64,000 bases of DNA from Flavonifractor sp. An92 (lineage in GTDB: Bacteria; Bacillota; Clostridia; Oscillospirales; Oscillospiraceae), in contig NZ_NFGZ01000001.1 of assembly GCF_002159175.1 (NCBI RefSeq), forward strand, positions 186,001 to 250,000, in the 5' to 3' direction. How positions within the stretch are numbered: the stretch's first letter is position 1; the number at the start of each line of letters is the position of its first letter. Of the stretch, positions 1 to 8,807 are shown piece by piece. The notes beneath the pieces were generated by a model that saw only the letters and a program-made list of their open reading frames with translations, did not search any database and was not told where the DNA came from. The translations under genes and the position numbers were made by a program.

Positions 1-2
1 CC

Positions 3-110
3 GAAACCGTGGGCGCCAAACACTGGTGGATGCGTCCCTTTGTCCCCGGCTATCTGAAGCGGCAGCAGAGACTGTATCTGGACGATTTGCGGAAAGAACT
101 GCAAGAATAA
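3..110 (+). CDS. C-terminal fragment of an unidentified protein
   Basis: An open frame enters from the left edge and stops at TAA 108-110, giving 35 residues that end in a basic/acidic helix-like tail (KRQQRLYLDDLRKELQE). The segment is rich in Trp and aromatic residues near its start. No family can be recognised from this tail alone. It reads codons like its neighbours, so it is probably the true end of a gene that starts outside the window. Confidence 0.6.
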   Translation, partial: ETVGAKHWWMRPFVPGYLKRQQRLYLDDLRKELQE

Positions 111-298
111 GGCTTGTTATTTTGCGTTGCTTGCAGCACTGGTCGATGTTTTTCTGACGCAAAAAAGCATAGTTTTTTCCGGAAGGTTAGTTCCAACATC
201 CGTGCTGTGACAGCGCCGCCGGACAAATATGAGCACGGAAAATCGGGCAGAGTCCGCTGCTTTCCGATATGCTGAAGGACAGAAGGGCGGTGTGACCA

Positions 299-1156
299 AT
301 GGATTGGGTAACCAGCATTCATCAGGCGATCCAGTATATCGAAGAACATCTCCGGGAGGAGCTGACCATCCGGGAAATTGCGCAGCAGGCGGCTTTATCC
401 CCCTTTTACTTTCAGAAGGGCTTTGCCATGCTGTGCGGCATGACGGTGGGCGACTACATCCGCCAGCGCCGGCTCTCCGCCGCCGGGCTGGAGGTCCTCA
501 CGACGGACCGGAAAATCATCGACATCGCGCTGGAGTTCGGCTACGATTCGCCGGACAGCTTCACCAAAGCCTTTACCCGATTCCATGGCCTCACACCTGC
601 CGCACTGCGAAAAAGCGGGGGCGCGGTCCGTTCCTTTGCTCCGCTTCGGATCAAAGTGACATTGGAAGGTGGTCAAAACATGGATTGCAAGATCATGAAA
701 AAAGAGGCGTTTACGGTGCTCTGCCGGGCAAAGACCTTCAAGTATGAGGACGCGGTGACCCAGGTCCCCCAGTTCTGGGCAGAGCACTTCGCCGCAGGCG
801 GCGGCAAGGTGGTGTGCGGCATGTACGGCATCAACCTGGACGAGAGCATGGGCGGCAATGAGTTTGAATATCTCATCGCTGACAACTACGATCCCGCCAA
901 GGGGATCCCGGACGGCTTCACCACCCGCACCATCCCGGCCCATACCTGGGCGGTGTTCCCCTGCACCGGCCGGATGCCCCAGGCGCTCCAGGGCCTGAAC
1001 CAGCAGATTTTCTCCCAGTGGCTGCCCACGAACCCCGACTACAAGATCGCGGCCGGTATCAATGTGGAGCTGTACAGCGACGCCAGCAAGTTTGAGGACG
1101 GCACCCAGGATCAGGACTACTACTGCGAGATCTGGATCCCCGTGGAAAAAAAGTAA
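299..1156 (+). CDS. AraC-family regulator with GyrI-like effector-binding domain
   Basis: Predicted one-component transcription regulator of 285 residues. The N-terminal 105 residues form a double helix-turn-helix AraC domain (IREIAQQAALSPFYFQKGF, then the second HTH with ALEFGYDSPDSFTKAFTRFHG). Residues about 125-285 form a Rob/GyrI-like (AraC_E_bind) small-molecule domain that ends in a typical acidic strand region (DYYCEIWIPV). This is the SoxS/Rob-type arrangement, often linked to drug or stress response. The ATG at 299 follows a weak purine-rich site (AAGGGCGG). A strong hairpin follows the stop. The 188 bases upstream contain no recognisable gene. The ligand and regulon cannot be deduced. 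Confidence 0.9.
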   Translation: MDWVTSIHQAIQYIEEHLREELTIREIAQQAALSPFYFQKGFAMLCGMTVGDYIRQRRLSAAGLEVLTTDRKIIDIALEFGYDSPDSFTKAFTRFHGLTPAALRKSGGAVRSFAPLRIKVTLEGGQNMDCKIMKKEAFTVLCRAKTFKYEDAVTQVPQFWAEHFAAGGGKVVCGMYGINLDESMGGNEFEYLIADNYDPAKGIPDGFTTRTIPAHTWAVFPCTGRMPQALQGLNQQIFSQWLPTNPDYKIAAGINVELYSDASKFEDGTQDQDYYCEIWIPVEKK

Positions 1157-1169
1157 GCAGCAGACAAGA

Positions 1170-1198
1170 CAGGCCCCCGGCGAATAGCCGGGGGCCTG
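1170..1198. terminator. bidirectional intrinsic terminator
   Basis: A perfect 12-bp stem (CAGGCCCCCGGC / GCCGGGGGCCTG) with a 5-base loop lies between the convergent AraC-type and MerR-type genes. The T-run is weak (GTTTCG). Confidence 0.8.
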
Positions 1199-1206
1199 TT
1201 TCGTCC

Positions 1207-1965
1207 TCACTTTACCCAATAAACCACGGCATCCCGCAGAAAACGGGCACAGCCTAGCACCTTCTTGTCATAGTAGGCGGTGAACCGCTCGTCCATCACA
1301 TAGAGCTCCGCGATCCCTCGGTGCTTAGCCGGGTCATATTGGTTTCCGGTGATGGTGAGCCACCGGCGGTGGAGGGCGGTGATTTCCTTGCCCTCCTCCC
1401 CCTCCGGGGACAGCCCAGCCTGGACGGCAGCCTCCAGACGCTCCTGGATCTCCCGGCCCAGATCCGTCCACTCCTGATACTGTTCCCGGGTCAGATGCAT
1501 CACCGCGGCATTGGCCTCGTCCACTTCTTGGGCGCCGTATTTGGCGCGGATCTCCGCTCCGTAAACTTCCTCATTATGGGCTACTGTGCGCTGCTTGAAC
1601 GCCTCAAATTTCTGCTCGTCGCTCATGATCTCGTTCCTTTCTTCCGCTCCGATGGTGTCTTTCACCGACCGGATGAGCTGTTCCAGCCGCTCCTGTTTCG
1701 CCTCCAAAGCGGCCAAATGGCTTCTCAGGGCGGCCAGACGGTCAAAGGAGGGATCGTCCAGACATCCCTTGATGCGGGCCAGCTCCACCCCGAGGGCCCG
1801 GTAATAGAGAATGTCCTGCAGTCGGTCCACCTCCGCCCGGCCATAGTAGCGGTAGCCGCTCTCCGCCACCCGGCTGGGTTTCAGCAGGCCGATCTGGTCG
1901 TACCAGCGCAGGGTGCGGGTGGTCACCCCGGACAGGCGCGACAGCTCCTGAATGGAATACTCCAT
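1207..1965 (-). CDS. MerR-family regulator with TipAS antibiotic-recognition domain
   Basis: Residues 1-70 form a MerR winged helix (IQELSRLSGVTTRTLRWYDQ, GYRYYG). They are followed by a coiled-coil dimerisation helix at about 80-110. The C-terminal half (about 130-250) resembles the TipAS domain, ending in the conserved aromatic stretch FTAYYDKK and GCARFLRDAV. TipAL-type proteins bind thiopeptide-like drugs and activate efflux or sequestration genes. The start at 1965 is preferred over the ATG at 1971 because AGGGAGGG sits 6 bases upstream of it but directly abuts the earlier ATG. It is convergent with the AraC-type gene. No obvious target gene is adjacent, so it may be autoregulatory. Confidence 0.9.
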   Translation of the reverse strand: MEYSIQELSRLSGVTTRTLRWYDQIGLLKPSRVAESGYRYYGRAEVDRLQDILYYRALGVELARIKGCLDDPSFDRLAALRSHLAALEAKQERLEQLIRSVKDTIGAEERNEIMSDEQKFEAFKQRTVAHNEEVYGAEIRAKYGAQEVDEANAAVMHLTREQYQEWTDLGREIQERLEAAVQAGLSPEGEEGKEITALHRRWLTITGNQYDPAKHRGIAELYVMDERFTAYYDKKVLGCARFLRDAVVYWVK

Positions 1966-2028
1966 AAACATCCCTCCCTGGAACTAAGGGTATCAGTTGA
2001 CGGAGCGTCAAAGTCAAGGGGAAACGCT

Positions 2029-2330
2029 AAATTTCTTTGATTTCCCGCTGCAGCCGCTCCAGAAATACCGCCGCCGGAATGCCGTCCATACCGGCCAGGC
2101 GGCTCGCAGCCACTTGTTCTGGTACTTGCCCCAGATGAGGAAGGGGTTGTTGTAGCACCCGGCGTAGATGTTCACTACGCTGTCGATCCCATACCCCGCT
2201 ACCGGCTCAGGTGTACCAGGGCCGTCACATCCGAGGTGCTTTGTAGATCTACTTCTCTCATGTCGTTCTTCATTCTGTTTGTGAAGTCCGGTTTGGTTGG
2301 CCGTGGTAAGTATCCCTTATCATAGCATAG
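2029..2330 (-). pseudogene. deletion-ridden remnant of a CatA-like acetyltransferase gene and its promoter
   Basis: This stretch without an ORF aligns by eye with the intact CatA-like gene at 45590-46123 and its upstream region. The 3' part (2029-2205) keeps the C-terminal coding segment, including the stretches around CGCTGCAGCCGCTCCAGAAA and CCCCAGATGAGGAAGGGGTT. The 5' part (about 2235-2330) keeps the start codon region and the upstream DNA (GTGAAGTCCGGTTTGGTTGG). A large internal block and a small one near the 3' end are missing, so no frame survives. It is best read as a decayed paralogue left from a duplication. Confidence 0.85.
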
Positions 2331-2377
2331 CTCATGATTGTGGGCAACCGACCCTCATATTCTAGAGCCGAAACTTG

Positions 2378-2386
2378 TGGTATAAT
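2378..2386 (+). promoter_or_regulatory. extended -10 promoter of the two-component operon
   Basis: TGGTATAAT is a perfect TATAAT hexamer with an extended TGn, 46 bases before the response-regulator start. No good -35 hexamer is visible, which is common for extended -10 promoters. Confidence 0.6.
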
Positions 2387-2431
2387 GAAACATCGTAAAC
2401 AGAATGGAAGCTCAAACAGTGAGGACCAAAT

Positions 2432-3115
2432 ATGAAACACATTTTTCTTTTAGAGGATGACGAGACCCTGGGACATGGAATCGCCATGGCTCTGACAGGG
2501 ACGGATACATCCGTCACCTGCCGTTCCACCTTGACCCTGGCCCGGGAAACACTGGCGGAGGAGCGCTTTGACCTGCTGATTCTGGATGTGAATCTTCCCG
2601 ACGGCAGCGGCCTGGACCTGCTGCGTCAGGTGCGTACGAATGGGGACTCCACGCCGGTGATTCTGCTCACCGCCAATGATCTGGAGCTGGACGAGGTCAC
2701 CGGGCTGGAGGCCGGGGCGGACGACTACATTACCAAGCCCTTCTCCCTGGCGGTCCTCCGGGCCAGAGTGAATGCCCAGCTCCGGCGGGGCGCTCCCACA
2801 GTTTCTCAAACGATATCCATAGGCCCCTTCACCTTCGATTTTGACCGAATGGACTTCCGCCGGGACGGGGTGTCCGTGGAACTGAGTAAAACGGAGCAAC
2901 GCCTTCTGCGGGTACTGGTGGAAAATCGGGGACATGCTGTACCTCGAGCCACGCTGGTGGACCGGGTATGGACGGACGGCGCGGAATTTGTGGAGGAAAA
3001 TGCCCTGTCCGTCACGGTCAAGCGGCTGCGGAACAAACTTGAGGCCGATCCAGCCAAGCCGGAATATCTAAAAACGGTGTACGGCATCGGCTACACCTGG
3101 GCGGTGAAACCATGA
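2432..3115 (+). CDS. OmpR/PhoB-family response regulator
   Basis: 227 residues. The receiver domain (1-115) has acidic residues EDD 8-10, phospho-acceptor Asp52 (LLILDVNLPDGSG), Thr in LLTAND and Lys in YITKPF. The C-terminal winged-helix DNA-binding domain (about 130-225) ends in the typical VYGIGYTW. It overlaps the histidine kinase by 4 bases (ATGA), implying translational coupling. It is followed by a methyltransferase and an ABC exporter, a gene order like antimicrobial-peptide sensing and detoxification modules (Bce/Vra-like). The specific signal is inference. Confidence 0.95.
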   Translation: MKHIFLLEDDETLGHGIAMALTGTDTSVTCRSTLTLARETLAEERFDLLILDVNLPDGSGLDLLRQVRTNGDSTPVILLTANDLELDEVTGLEAGADDYITKPFSLAVLRARVNAQLRRGAPTVSQTISIGPFTFDFDRMDFRRDGVSVELSKTEQRLLRVLVENRGHAVPRATLVDRVWTDGAEFVEENALSVTVKRLRNKLEADPAKPEYLKTVYGIGYTWAVKP

Positions 3116-4014
3116 CGGGATATATGATCGCGGGCGTGGCCCTGTTGCTGGCCCTGGCTGTGGTCGCCTATGACCGGTGGCACACTGCCCGCACAATTCG
3201 GCAGCTGGACGAGATGCTCACCGCCGCCATGAATGGCAGCTTTTCCGAACAGAATTTTGACGAAAGCCGACTCTCCGCACTGGAGAGCCGATTGGCCCGG
3301 TACCTGACGGCCAGCGCCCTGTCGGAGCGAAACGTGCGGGAGCAGAAGGACCAGATCAGCACCCTGATCTCCGACATCTCCCACCAGACCAAAACCCCGG
3401 TGGCCAATCTGCAGCTCTATGCCCAGCTGCTCTCGGAGCAGCCTCTCACCCCCCAGGGAAAGGACTGTGCCGCCGCCATCTCCGCCCAGGCGGAAAAGCT
3501 CCAGACCCTCATCGAGGCATTGGTCAAGACCTCCCGGCTGGAAACGGGGATCCTGGCCCTCCACCCCCAGCCCAGCGAGATTACCCGGGTAGTGGAGCGG
3601 GCCGCCGCCCAGTATGCCCCCAAGGCGGCGGAGCGTGACATTGCCCTGACCCGTGGAGCGCATTCAGGCTCCGCTGTCTTTGACCCCAAGTGGACGGAGG
3701 AGGCGGTGTGCAACCTGCTGGACAACGCCGTGAAATACACGCCCGCCGGCGGAGCGGTAACCGTGGAGGTCAGAAACTTTGAGCTGTTCTCCGCCATTCG
3801 GGTGAGCGACACCGGACCGGGCATCTCCGAGGTGGAGCAGGCCAAAATTTTCGGGCGCTTTTACCGTGCTCCCGGTGCTTATCAGGCCGATGGCGTGGGC
3901 ATCGGCCTCTATCTCACCAGACAGATCGCGGAGAAGCAGGGCGGTTATGTGAAGGTGGAGAGCACGCCCGGAAAGGGAAGCGCATTTTCTCTCTATATCC
4001 CCCGAGAGACATAG
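3112..4014 (+). CDS. sensor histidine kinase with a single N-terminal membrane helix
   Basis: 300 residues. One membrane helix (about 4-20) is followed directly by a helical linker, the dimerisation/phospho-acceptor motif SDISHQTKTP with His91, and a HATPase domain with N box (LLDNAVKY), G1 (DTGPGI), F box (IFGRFYR) and G2 (GVGIGLYL). There is no extracellular sensor loop, so input is likely sensed in the membrane or through a partner such as the FtsX-type permease downstream. This is like intramembrane-sensing kinases, although those usually have two helices. It starts inside the regulator stop codon. Confidence 0.93.
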   Translation: MTGYMIAGVALLLALAVVAYDRWHTARTIRQLDEMLTAAMNGSFSEQNFDESRLSALESRLARYLTASALSERNVREQKDQISTLISDISHQTKTPVANLQLYAQLLSEQPLTPQGKDCAAAISAQAEKLQTLIEALVKTSRLETGILALHPQPSEITRVVERAAAQYAPKAAERDIALTRGAHSGSAVFDPKWTEEAVCNLLDNAVKYTPAGGAVTVEVRNFELFSAIRVSDTGPGISEVEQAKIFGRFYRAPGAYQADGVGIGLYLTRQIAEKQGGYVKVESTPGKGSAFSLYIPRET

Positions 4015-4041
4015 AAAAGCAGCACACAGGAGGAATATACT

Positions 4042-4773
4042 GTGAGAAATGAATATGAAAACGAAGATCTTTTCCAGCAATACGCACAGATGTCCCGCAG
4101 CCGGGAAGGGCTTTCCGCGGCGGGAGAGTGGCACCAGCTCAAGCCCCTTTTCCCGCACTTAGAGGGAAAGGACGTATTGGATCTGGGCTGCGGCTATGGG
4201 TGGCACTGCAAGTTTGCCGTGGAGCAGGGCGCCCGGCGGGTGCTGGGCATCGATCTAAGTCAGAAAATGATCGAGGAGGCCAAGCGGCGCAACGATGGGG
4301 AAGGGATTCTCTATCGCGTGTGCGGGATCGAGGAATATGAATATCCGGAGGCCGCATGGGACTGCGTGGTTTCCAACCTGGCGCTGCATTACGTTGAGGA
4401 CCTGAACGCCATTTTTGAAAAAGTCCATCGGACACTGAAAAAGGATGGAATCTTTTTGTTCAACATCGAGCACCCTGTCTTTACGGCAGGTGTGGGACAG
4501 GATTGGGCCTACGGGAAAGATGGCACGCCGCTGTACTGGCCCATCGATCAGTATTTCATGCCCGGGGAGCGCATCACCCACTTCCTGGGCTGCGAGGTCC
4601 GCAAGCAGCACCATACGCTCACCCAAATCCTGATGGGACTGCTTCGCAGCGGATTTGTCTTGGAAGCGGTGGAAGAGGCGAAGCCTTCTGCGGAAATGCT
4701 GGACATTCCTGGTATGCGGGATGAGCTGCGCCGGCCCATGATGCTGTTGGTGCGGGCCAGAGCGGCACATTGA
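4042..4773 (+). CDS. class I SAM-dependent methyltransferase
   Basis: 243 residues. Motif I is VLDLGCGYGWHCKFA (about 42-56), followed by the acidic strand end VLGIDLS and the motif-IV-like VVSNLALHYVED. This is the UbiE/COQ5-like Methyltransf_11 fold for small-molecule or lipid methylation. The GTG start is supported by AGGAGG 8 bases upstream. It lies 27 bases after the kinase, so it is probably in the same operon. The substrate is unknown. Confidence 0.9.
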   Translation: MRNEYENEDLFQQYAQMSRSREGLSAAGEWHQLKPLFPHLEGKDVLDLGCGYGWHCKFAVEQGARRVLGIDLSQKMIEEAKRRNDGEGILYRVCGIEEYEYPEAAWDCVVSNLALHYVEDLNAIFEKVHRTLKKDGIFLFNIEHPVFTAGVGQDWAYGKDGTPLYWPIDQYFMPGERITHFLGCEVRKQHHTLTQILMGLLRSGFVLEAVEEAKPSAEMLDIPGMRDELRRPMMLLVRARAAH

Positions 4774-4840
4774 CGGAGCCGGACAAAACTTCTTTCAAAA
4801 CTGTCATATTCTCGAAAGTACCAGGACAGATTTCCATGCT

Positions 4841-4874
4841 AAAGTCTGTATTGTCAAAAGACGGTACAGACTTT
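4841..4874. promoter_or_regulatory. inverted repeat (terminator or operator) abutting the ABC transporter RBS
   Basis: AAAGTCTGTA (4841-4850) and TACAGACTTT (4865-4874) form a perfect 10-bp stem followed by TTCTTT and directly by GGAGGA. It could be an intrinsic terminator of the upstream operon, a leader attenuator, or the binding site of the adjacent response regulator. It is AT-rich for a terminator stem. Confidence 0.5.
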
Positions 4875-4893
4875 TTCTTTGGAGGAATATCGT

Positions 4894-5562
4894 ATGACGA
4901 TTCTTGAGACTCATGATCTGAAAAAATACTACGGCGCCGGGGACACCCAGGTAAAGGCTCTGGACGGCGTGGACCTGAGTATCGAACAGGGCGAGTTTGT
5001 AGCCATAGTGGGCACCTCCGGCTCCGGCAAGTCCACGCTGCTTCACATGCTGGGCGGGCTGGACCGCCCCACTTCCGGCACCGTCGCCGTAGACGGCAGA
5101 GACATCTTCGCCCTGAAGGACGAGGCCCTGACCATCTTCCGCCGCCGGAAGATCGGCTTCGTGTTCCAGTCCTACAATCTGGTGCCGGTGCTTAGTGTAT
5201 GGGAGAACATTGTCCTGCCCGTGGAGCTGGATGGGGGCAAGGTGGATGAGGCCTATGTGCAGGAGGTTATCGCCACCCTGGGGCTGGAAAAGAAACTCAC
5301 CAATCTCCCCAACCAGCTCTCCGGAGGCCAGCAGCAGCGGGTAGCCATCGCCCGGGCCCTGGCCACCAAGCCCGCCATTCTTCTGGCCGATGAGCCCACC
5401 GGCAATCTGGACAGCAAAACCAGCCAGGATGTGCTCAGCCTGATGAAGGTGACCGGGCAGAAGTTCGCCCAGACCATGGTGATGATCACCCATAACGAGG
5501 AGATTGCCCAGATGGCCGACCGGATCGTCCGCATCGAGGACGGACGGATCGTGGCGCGGTAA
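4894..5562 (+). CDS. ABC transporter ATP-binding protein (MacB/LolD/BceA type)
   Basis: 222 residues from the ATG at 4894, which has GGAGGA 7 bases upstream. A TTG 15 bases earlier lies within that site and is not used. Walker [13 protein letters not shown]-loop [10 protein letters not shown], signature LSGGQQQR, Walker [13 protein letters not shown] and the H-loop (ITHNEE) are all present. The signature and NLD after Walker B are typical of exporters with FtsX-type permeases. The permease gene starts 10 bases downstream. It probably energises expulsion of, or protection against, a membrane-active compound under control of the upstream two-component system. Confidence 0.95.
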   Translation: MTILETHDLKKYYGAGDTQVKALDGVDLSIEQGEFVAIVGTSGSGKSTLLHMLGGLDRPTSGTVAVDGRDIFALKDEALTIFRRRKIGFVFQSYNLVPVLSVWENIVLPVELDGGKVDEAYVQEVIATLGLEKKLTNLPNQLSGGQQQRVAIARALATKPAILLADEPTGNLDSKTSQDVLSLMKVTGQKFAQTMVMITHNEEIAQMADRIVRIEDGRIVAR

Positions 5563-5572
5563 GGAGGAGATC

Positions 5573-8230
5573 ATGATGAAAGTCTCCAACCGGGGCTGCA
5601 TCCGCCGTCTGAGTTTCCGTGCCCTTCTGGCCAGCCGCACTCGCAATCTGGTGGCGGTACTGGCCATCGCCCTGACAGCGGTGCTTTTCACCTCTCTCTT
5701 TACCATTGCCCTCTCCATCAACGAGGGAATCCAGCAGAACAACTTCCGCCAGGCGGGAGGCTGGGCCCATAGCACCTTCAAATACCTCACCGAGGAACAG
5801 TTTGAGGAGTTGAAGGACGATCCTCTCATCGAGTCCTGGGGCCTTCGGCGGTTCGTGGGGATGCCCACAGAGGTGCCCTTCAACAAATCCCATGTGGAGA
5901 TCGGTTACTCCGACGCCAACCAGGCCCACTGGGGCTACTGCGACCCGGTGGAGGGCCGCCTCCCCCGGGAGGGTACCGACGAGGCGGCCACCGACACCCA
6001 TGTGCTGGAACTGCTGGGGGTGGAGCCGGAGATCGGTGCAAAATTCACCGTCACCTTTGAGGTGGACGGCCATACCACCACCCAGGCCTTCACTTTAAGC
6101 GGCTGGTGGGAGTATGACGAGGCGGTGGTGGCAAATGATATCCTCATTCCCGAAAGCCGGGCGGACGCTATCCTGGCAGAAGTGGGCGTCACCCCGCCGG
6201 GCAGCGACGGCATGACCGGCAGCTGGAACCTGGATGTGATGCTGAAGCATGGCGCCCGCTCCATTGCCTCTGACCTGGAGGAGATTTTAGCCAACCACGG
6301 CTATCAGTCGGAGACACCGGGAGAAACCTATATTTCCACCGGCGTCAACTGGGGTTACACCGGGGCGCAGCTCTCCGATAAGCTGGACCCCACCGTGGTG
6401 GCTATCATCGTGGGGGTGTTGGCTCTCATTCTGCTCACCGGGTACCTCATCATTTACAATGTGTTTCAGATCTCCGTGGCGGGGGATATCCGCTTCTACG
6501 GCCTGCTGAAAACCATCGGCACCACGCCCCGACAGCTTCGGCGGATCATCCGCACCCAGGCGCTGCTTCTCTCCCTCGTCGGCATTCCCATTGGACTGCT
6601 GCTGGGCTGGTTGCTGGGCGGCGTGCTCACTCCCGTCATTGTCGCACGGCTGGATGGAGTGACCAGTGTGGTCTCGGTAAGCCCTCTTCTCTTTGTGGGC
6701 TCGGCCCTCTTTGCCCTGGTGACGGTACTCATCTCCTGCCGCCGCCCTGGCCGCCTGGCAGGCAAGGTCTCTCCGGTGGAAGCGGTGCGCTATACCGAGG
6801 GAAAGGCGCTGAAACAGAAGTCCAGGCGAGCGGGCAAGGGGGTCTCCCTTTTCTCCATGGCCTGGGCCAATCTTGGCCGCAGCGGGGGTAAGACCTTCCT
6901 CACTGTGCTGTCCCTGACCCTGGCCGTGGTGCTGCTGACCCTGACCGTGACCTTCACCAACGGCTTTGACATGGACAAATATGTGTCCAGCTTCACCGCC
7001 AGCGACTTTATCCTGGCCGATGCGGGCCAATTCCAGACCGGCGGGGACGGCTTCAGCGACGAGATGGGGGTGCCGGAAGAGGTCATCGCCGCCGTGGATG
7101 CCCAGGGCGGCATCACCAGGAGCGGCCGCGTGTACGGCAAGACCGCTCCGGCCCTGGAGTTCGTCACTGAGGAATACTATCGCTCTATGTGGGGACGCTG
7201 GAACACCCAAGAACAGCTGGACAGCATGGTAGCCTTCCAAGATCGCACTGAGGGCGGCCTTCTGGCGGATCGGGTACAGCTCTACGGCATGGAGCCCTTT
7301 GCGCTCAGCCATCTGACGGTGCTGGAAGGGGATCTCTCCAAACTAAACGCCCCTGACGGGAACTACATTGCCGCTGTGTACAGCACCGATGACTACGGTA
7401 ACCCGGAGCTGAGCAGTCATTGGGCCCGGCTGGGGGATACGGTGACCATCCGCTATGTGGAGGAGTTTGAATACTATAATCCAAACACCGGCGAGGTTTA
7501 CGGTTCTTTGGAGAATGTTCCCGAAGGCGCCCCTTACACCGAGCGGGCGATCAAGTACCGGGATGTGGATTACACCGTGTCCGCTCTGGTGACGGTGCCG
7601 TCCGCCCTGAGCTACCGCTACTACGGCGCCGACGAGTTCGTTATGGGGGCGGAGACTTTTATCCGGGATACGGGCACCGACTCTGTCATGTACTATGCCT
7701 TCGATACCACGGACGAGGCCAACGCCGCCATGGAAGCCTTTCTCAAGGACTACACAGAGAATGAGAACCCTCAGTTTGACTACGAGAGCAAGGCCACCTA
7801 TGCCGGGGAATTTGAGAGCACCCGGAGCATGTTCCTCCTGCTGGGGAGCGCTCTCAGCTTCATCGTCGGGCTGGTGGGTGTGCTCAATTTCTTCAACGCC
7901 ATCCTCACGGGCATCACCGCCCGCCGCCGGGAGTTGGCCGTGCTCCAGTCCATCGGTATGACGGGGCGGCAGCTGCAGACCATGCTGGCCCTGGAGGGGC
8001 TGCTCTATACTCTGGGCGCGGCCCTTTTGGCCCTGGTGCTGATCGTGGCAACGGCCCCCTTTGTGGGTCCCGGGCTCAATGGGTTCATTTGGTTTTTCAC
8101 CTACCGCTTTACCATCTGGCCCATTGTCGTGGTGCTGCCTCTGTTCGGTGCCCTGGGTGTCCTCATCCCAGTGCTCAGCTGCCGCGCCACCCAGCGTTTT
8201 TCCGTGGTTGAGCGCCTGCGGCAGGAATAA
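5573..8230 (+). CDS. FtsX-type ABC transporter permease, two FtsX domains
   Basis: About 885 residues from the ATG at 5573 (a second ATG at 5576 is equally possible). GGAGGAG lies just upstream. A first membrane helix (residues about 20-45) precedes a 200-residue extracellular domain, then a three-helix FtsX block with the coupling region (YGLLKTIGTTPRQLRRI). A second half repeats the plan, with a large extracellular domain and a final FtsX block (ELAVLQSIGMTGRQLQ). This is the long permease of peptide/lipid exporters of Firmicutes. It probably forms the complex with the preceding ATPase. A long hairpin follows the stop. Confidence 0.93.
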   Translation: MMKVSNRGCIRRLSFRALLASRTRNLVAVLAIALTAVLFTSLFTIALSINEGIQQNNFRQAGGWAHSTFKYLTEEQFEELKDDPLIESWGLRRFVGMPTEVPFNKSHVEIGYSDANQAHWGYCDPVEGRLPREGTDEAATDTHVLELLGVEPEIGAKFTVTFEVDGHTTTQAFTLSGWWEYDEAVVANDILIPESRADAILAEVGVTPPGSDGMTGSWNLDVMLKHGARSIASDLEEILANHGYQSETPGETYISTGVNWGYTGAQLSDKLDPTVVAIIVGVLALILLTGYLIIYNVFQISVAGDIRFYGLLKTIGTTPRQLRRIIRTQALLLSLVGIPIGLLLGWLLGGVLTPVIVARLDGVTSVVSVSPLLFVGSALFALVTVLISCRRPGRLAGKVSPVEAVRYTEGKALKQKSRRAGKGVSLFSMAWANLGRSGGKTFLTVLSLTLAVVLLTLTVTFTNGFDMDKYVSSFTASDFILADAGQFQTGGDGFSDEMGVPEEVIAAVDAQGGITRSGRVYGKTAPALEFVTEEYYRSMWGRWNTQEQLDSMVAFQDRTEGGLLADRVQLYGMEPFALSHLTVLEGDLSKLNAPDGNYIAAVYSTDDYGNPELSSHWARLGDTVTIRYVEEFEYYNPNTGEVYGSLENVPEGAPYTERAIKYRDVDYTVSALVTVPSALSYRYYGADEFVMGAETFIRDTGTDSVMYYAFDTTDEANAAMEAFLKDYTENENPQFDYESKATYAGEFESTRSMFLLLGSALSFIVGLVGVLNFFNAILTGITARRRELAVLQSIGMTGRQLQTMLALEGLLYTLGAALLALVLIVATAPFVGPGLNGFIWFFTYRFTIWPIVVVLPLFGALGVLIPVLSCRATQRFSVVERLRQE

Positions 8231-8243
8231 AAGACAAAGCCCC

Positions 8244-8288
8244 AAACAAGCCAACTGCACGCAGCGTTTACTTGCGGTTGGCTTGTTT
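8244..8288 (+). terminator. intrinsic terminator after the ABC operon
   Basis: A 16-bp stem (AAACAAGCCAACTGCA / TGCGGTTGGCTTGTTT, one G-T pair) with a 13-base loop begins 13 bases after the permease stop. Confidence 0.8.
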
Positions 8289-8807
8289 CCATTCTTACAA
8301 CATGTTCTGTATCATGGTATCGTGCGTTATCGTTGTCAGCCGTCATCGATCTCTTTCCGGACAGAGAACAGTTTCTGAGCGTTGATCGACACAAGTTTTA
8401 GTTGATAATTTCCATGCAATTCGGTATGATGGAAACGAACCATCCGACCTTACAAGTTACTACAACCGACTTACACTGTACGCATGGAATCATGCGTGAT
8501 TTTTGGGAGATGCACACGAATCAGTTAAAAACACCGTTGATTCTATCGAAAAAAATGGATTCTGCCTGTGGAGGAAACCACATCTGGGGGATGTGGCTTC
8601 TTTCTTGCGGCCTTTTCGCGCCTTGCGTCAGCCTGTCCAAGTGACAGGGTGTCGCGGGGCGTTTTTTCTATCTTCGGAAAGGAGTCAGAAACAGAGACTG
8701 CGCCAAGAGTTTGCCAACGCTTCGAGAGAAAGAGGGCCATTTTTGGCCCTATGCATCCTGTATAGTATGTCTACCACAAACGATGAAAGGAACAGGAGGA
8801 ACGGATC
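8289..8807. other. gene-free, hairpin-rich leader region before the DUF4241 operon
   Basis: No credible gene lies here. Several structures are visible: ACGCATG/CATGCGT with GATTTTT (8480-8504); CCACATC/GATGTGG (8578-8596) followed by CTTCTTTCTT; the long terminator at 8618-8667; and AGGGCCA/TGGCCCT with a T4 loop (8733-8750). A possible -10 (TATAGT) is at 8761-8766, 42 bases before the DUF4241 gene. Serial terminator-like stems before an operon suggest attenuation or several short transcripts. Confidence 0.6.
8618..8667 (+). terminator. strong long-stem intrinsic terminator
   Basis: An almost fully paired stem of about 20 bp (GCGCCTTGCG...CCTGTC / GACAGG...CGGGGCGT, two mismatches) closes on a 5-base loop CAAGT and is followed by a T6 run. 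No gene precedes it on this strand within 385 bases, so it terminates either readthrough from the ABC operon or a short leader RNA. Confidence 0.8.
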
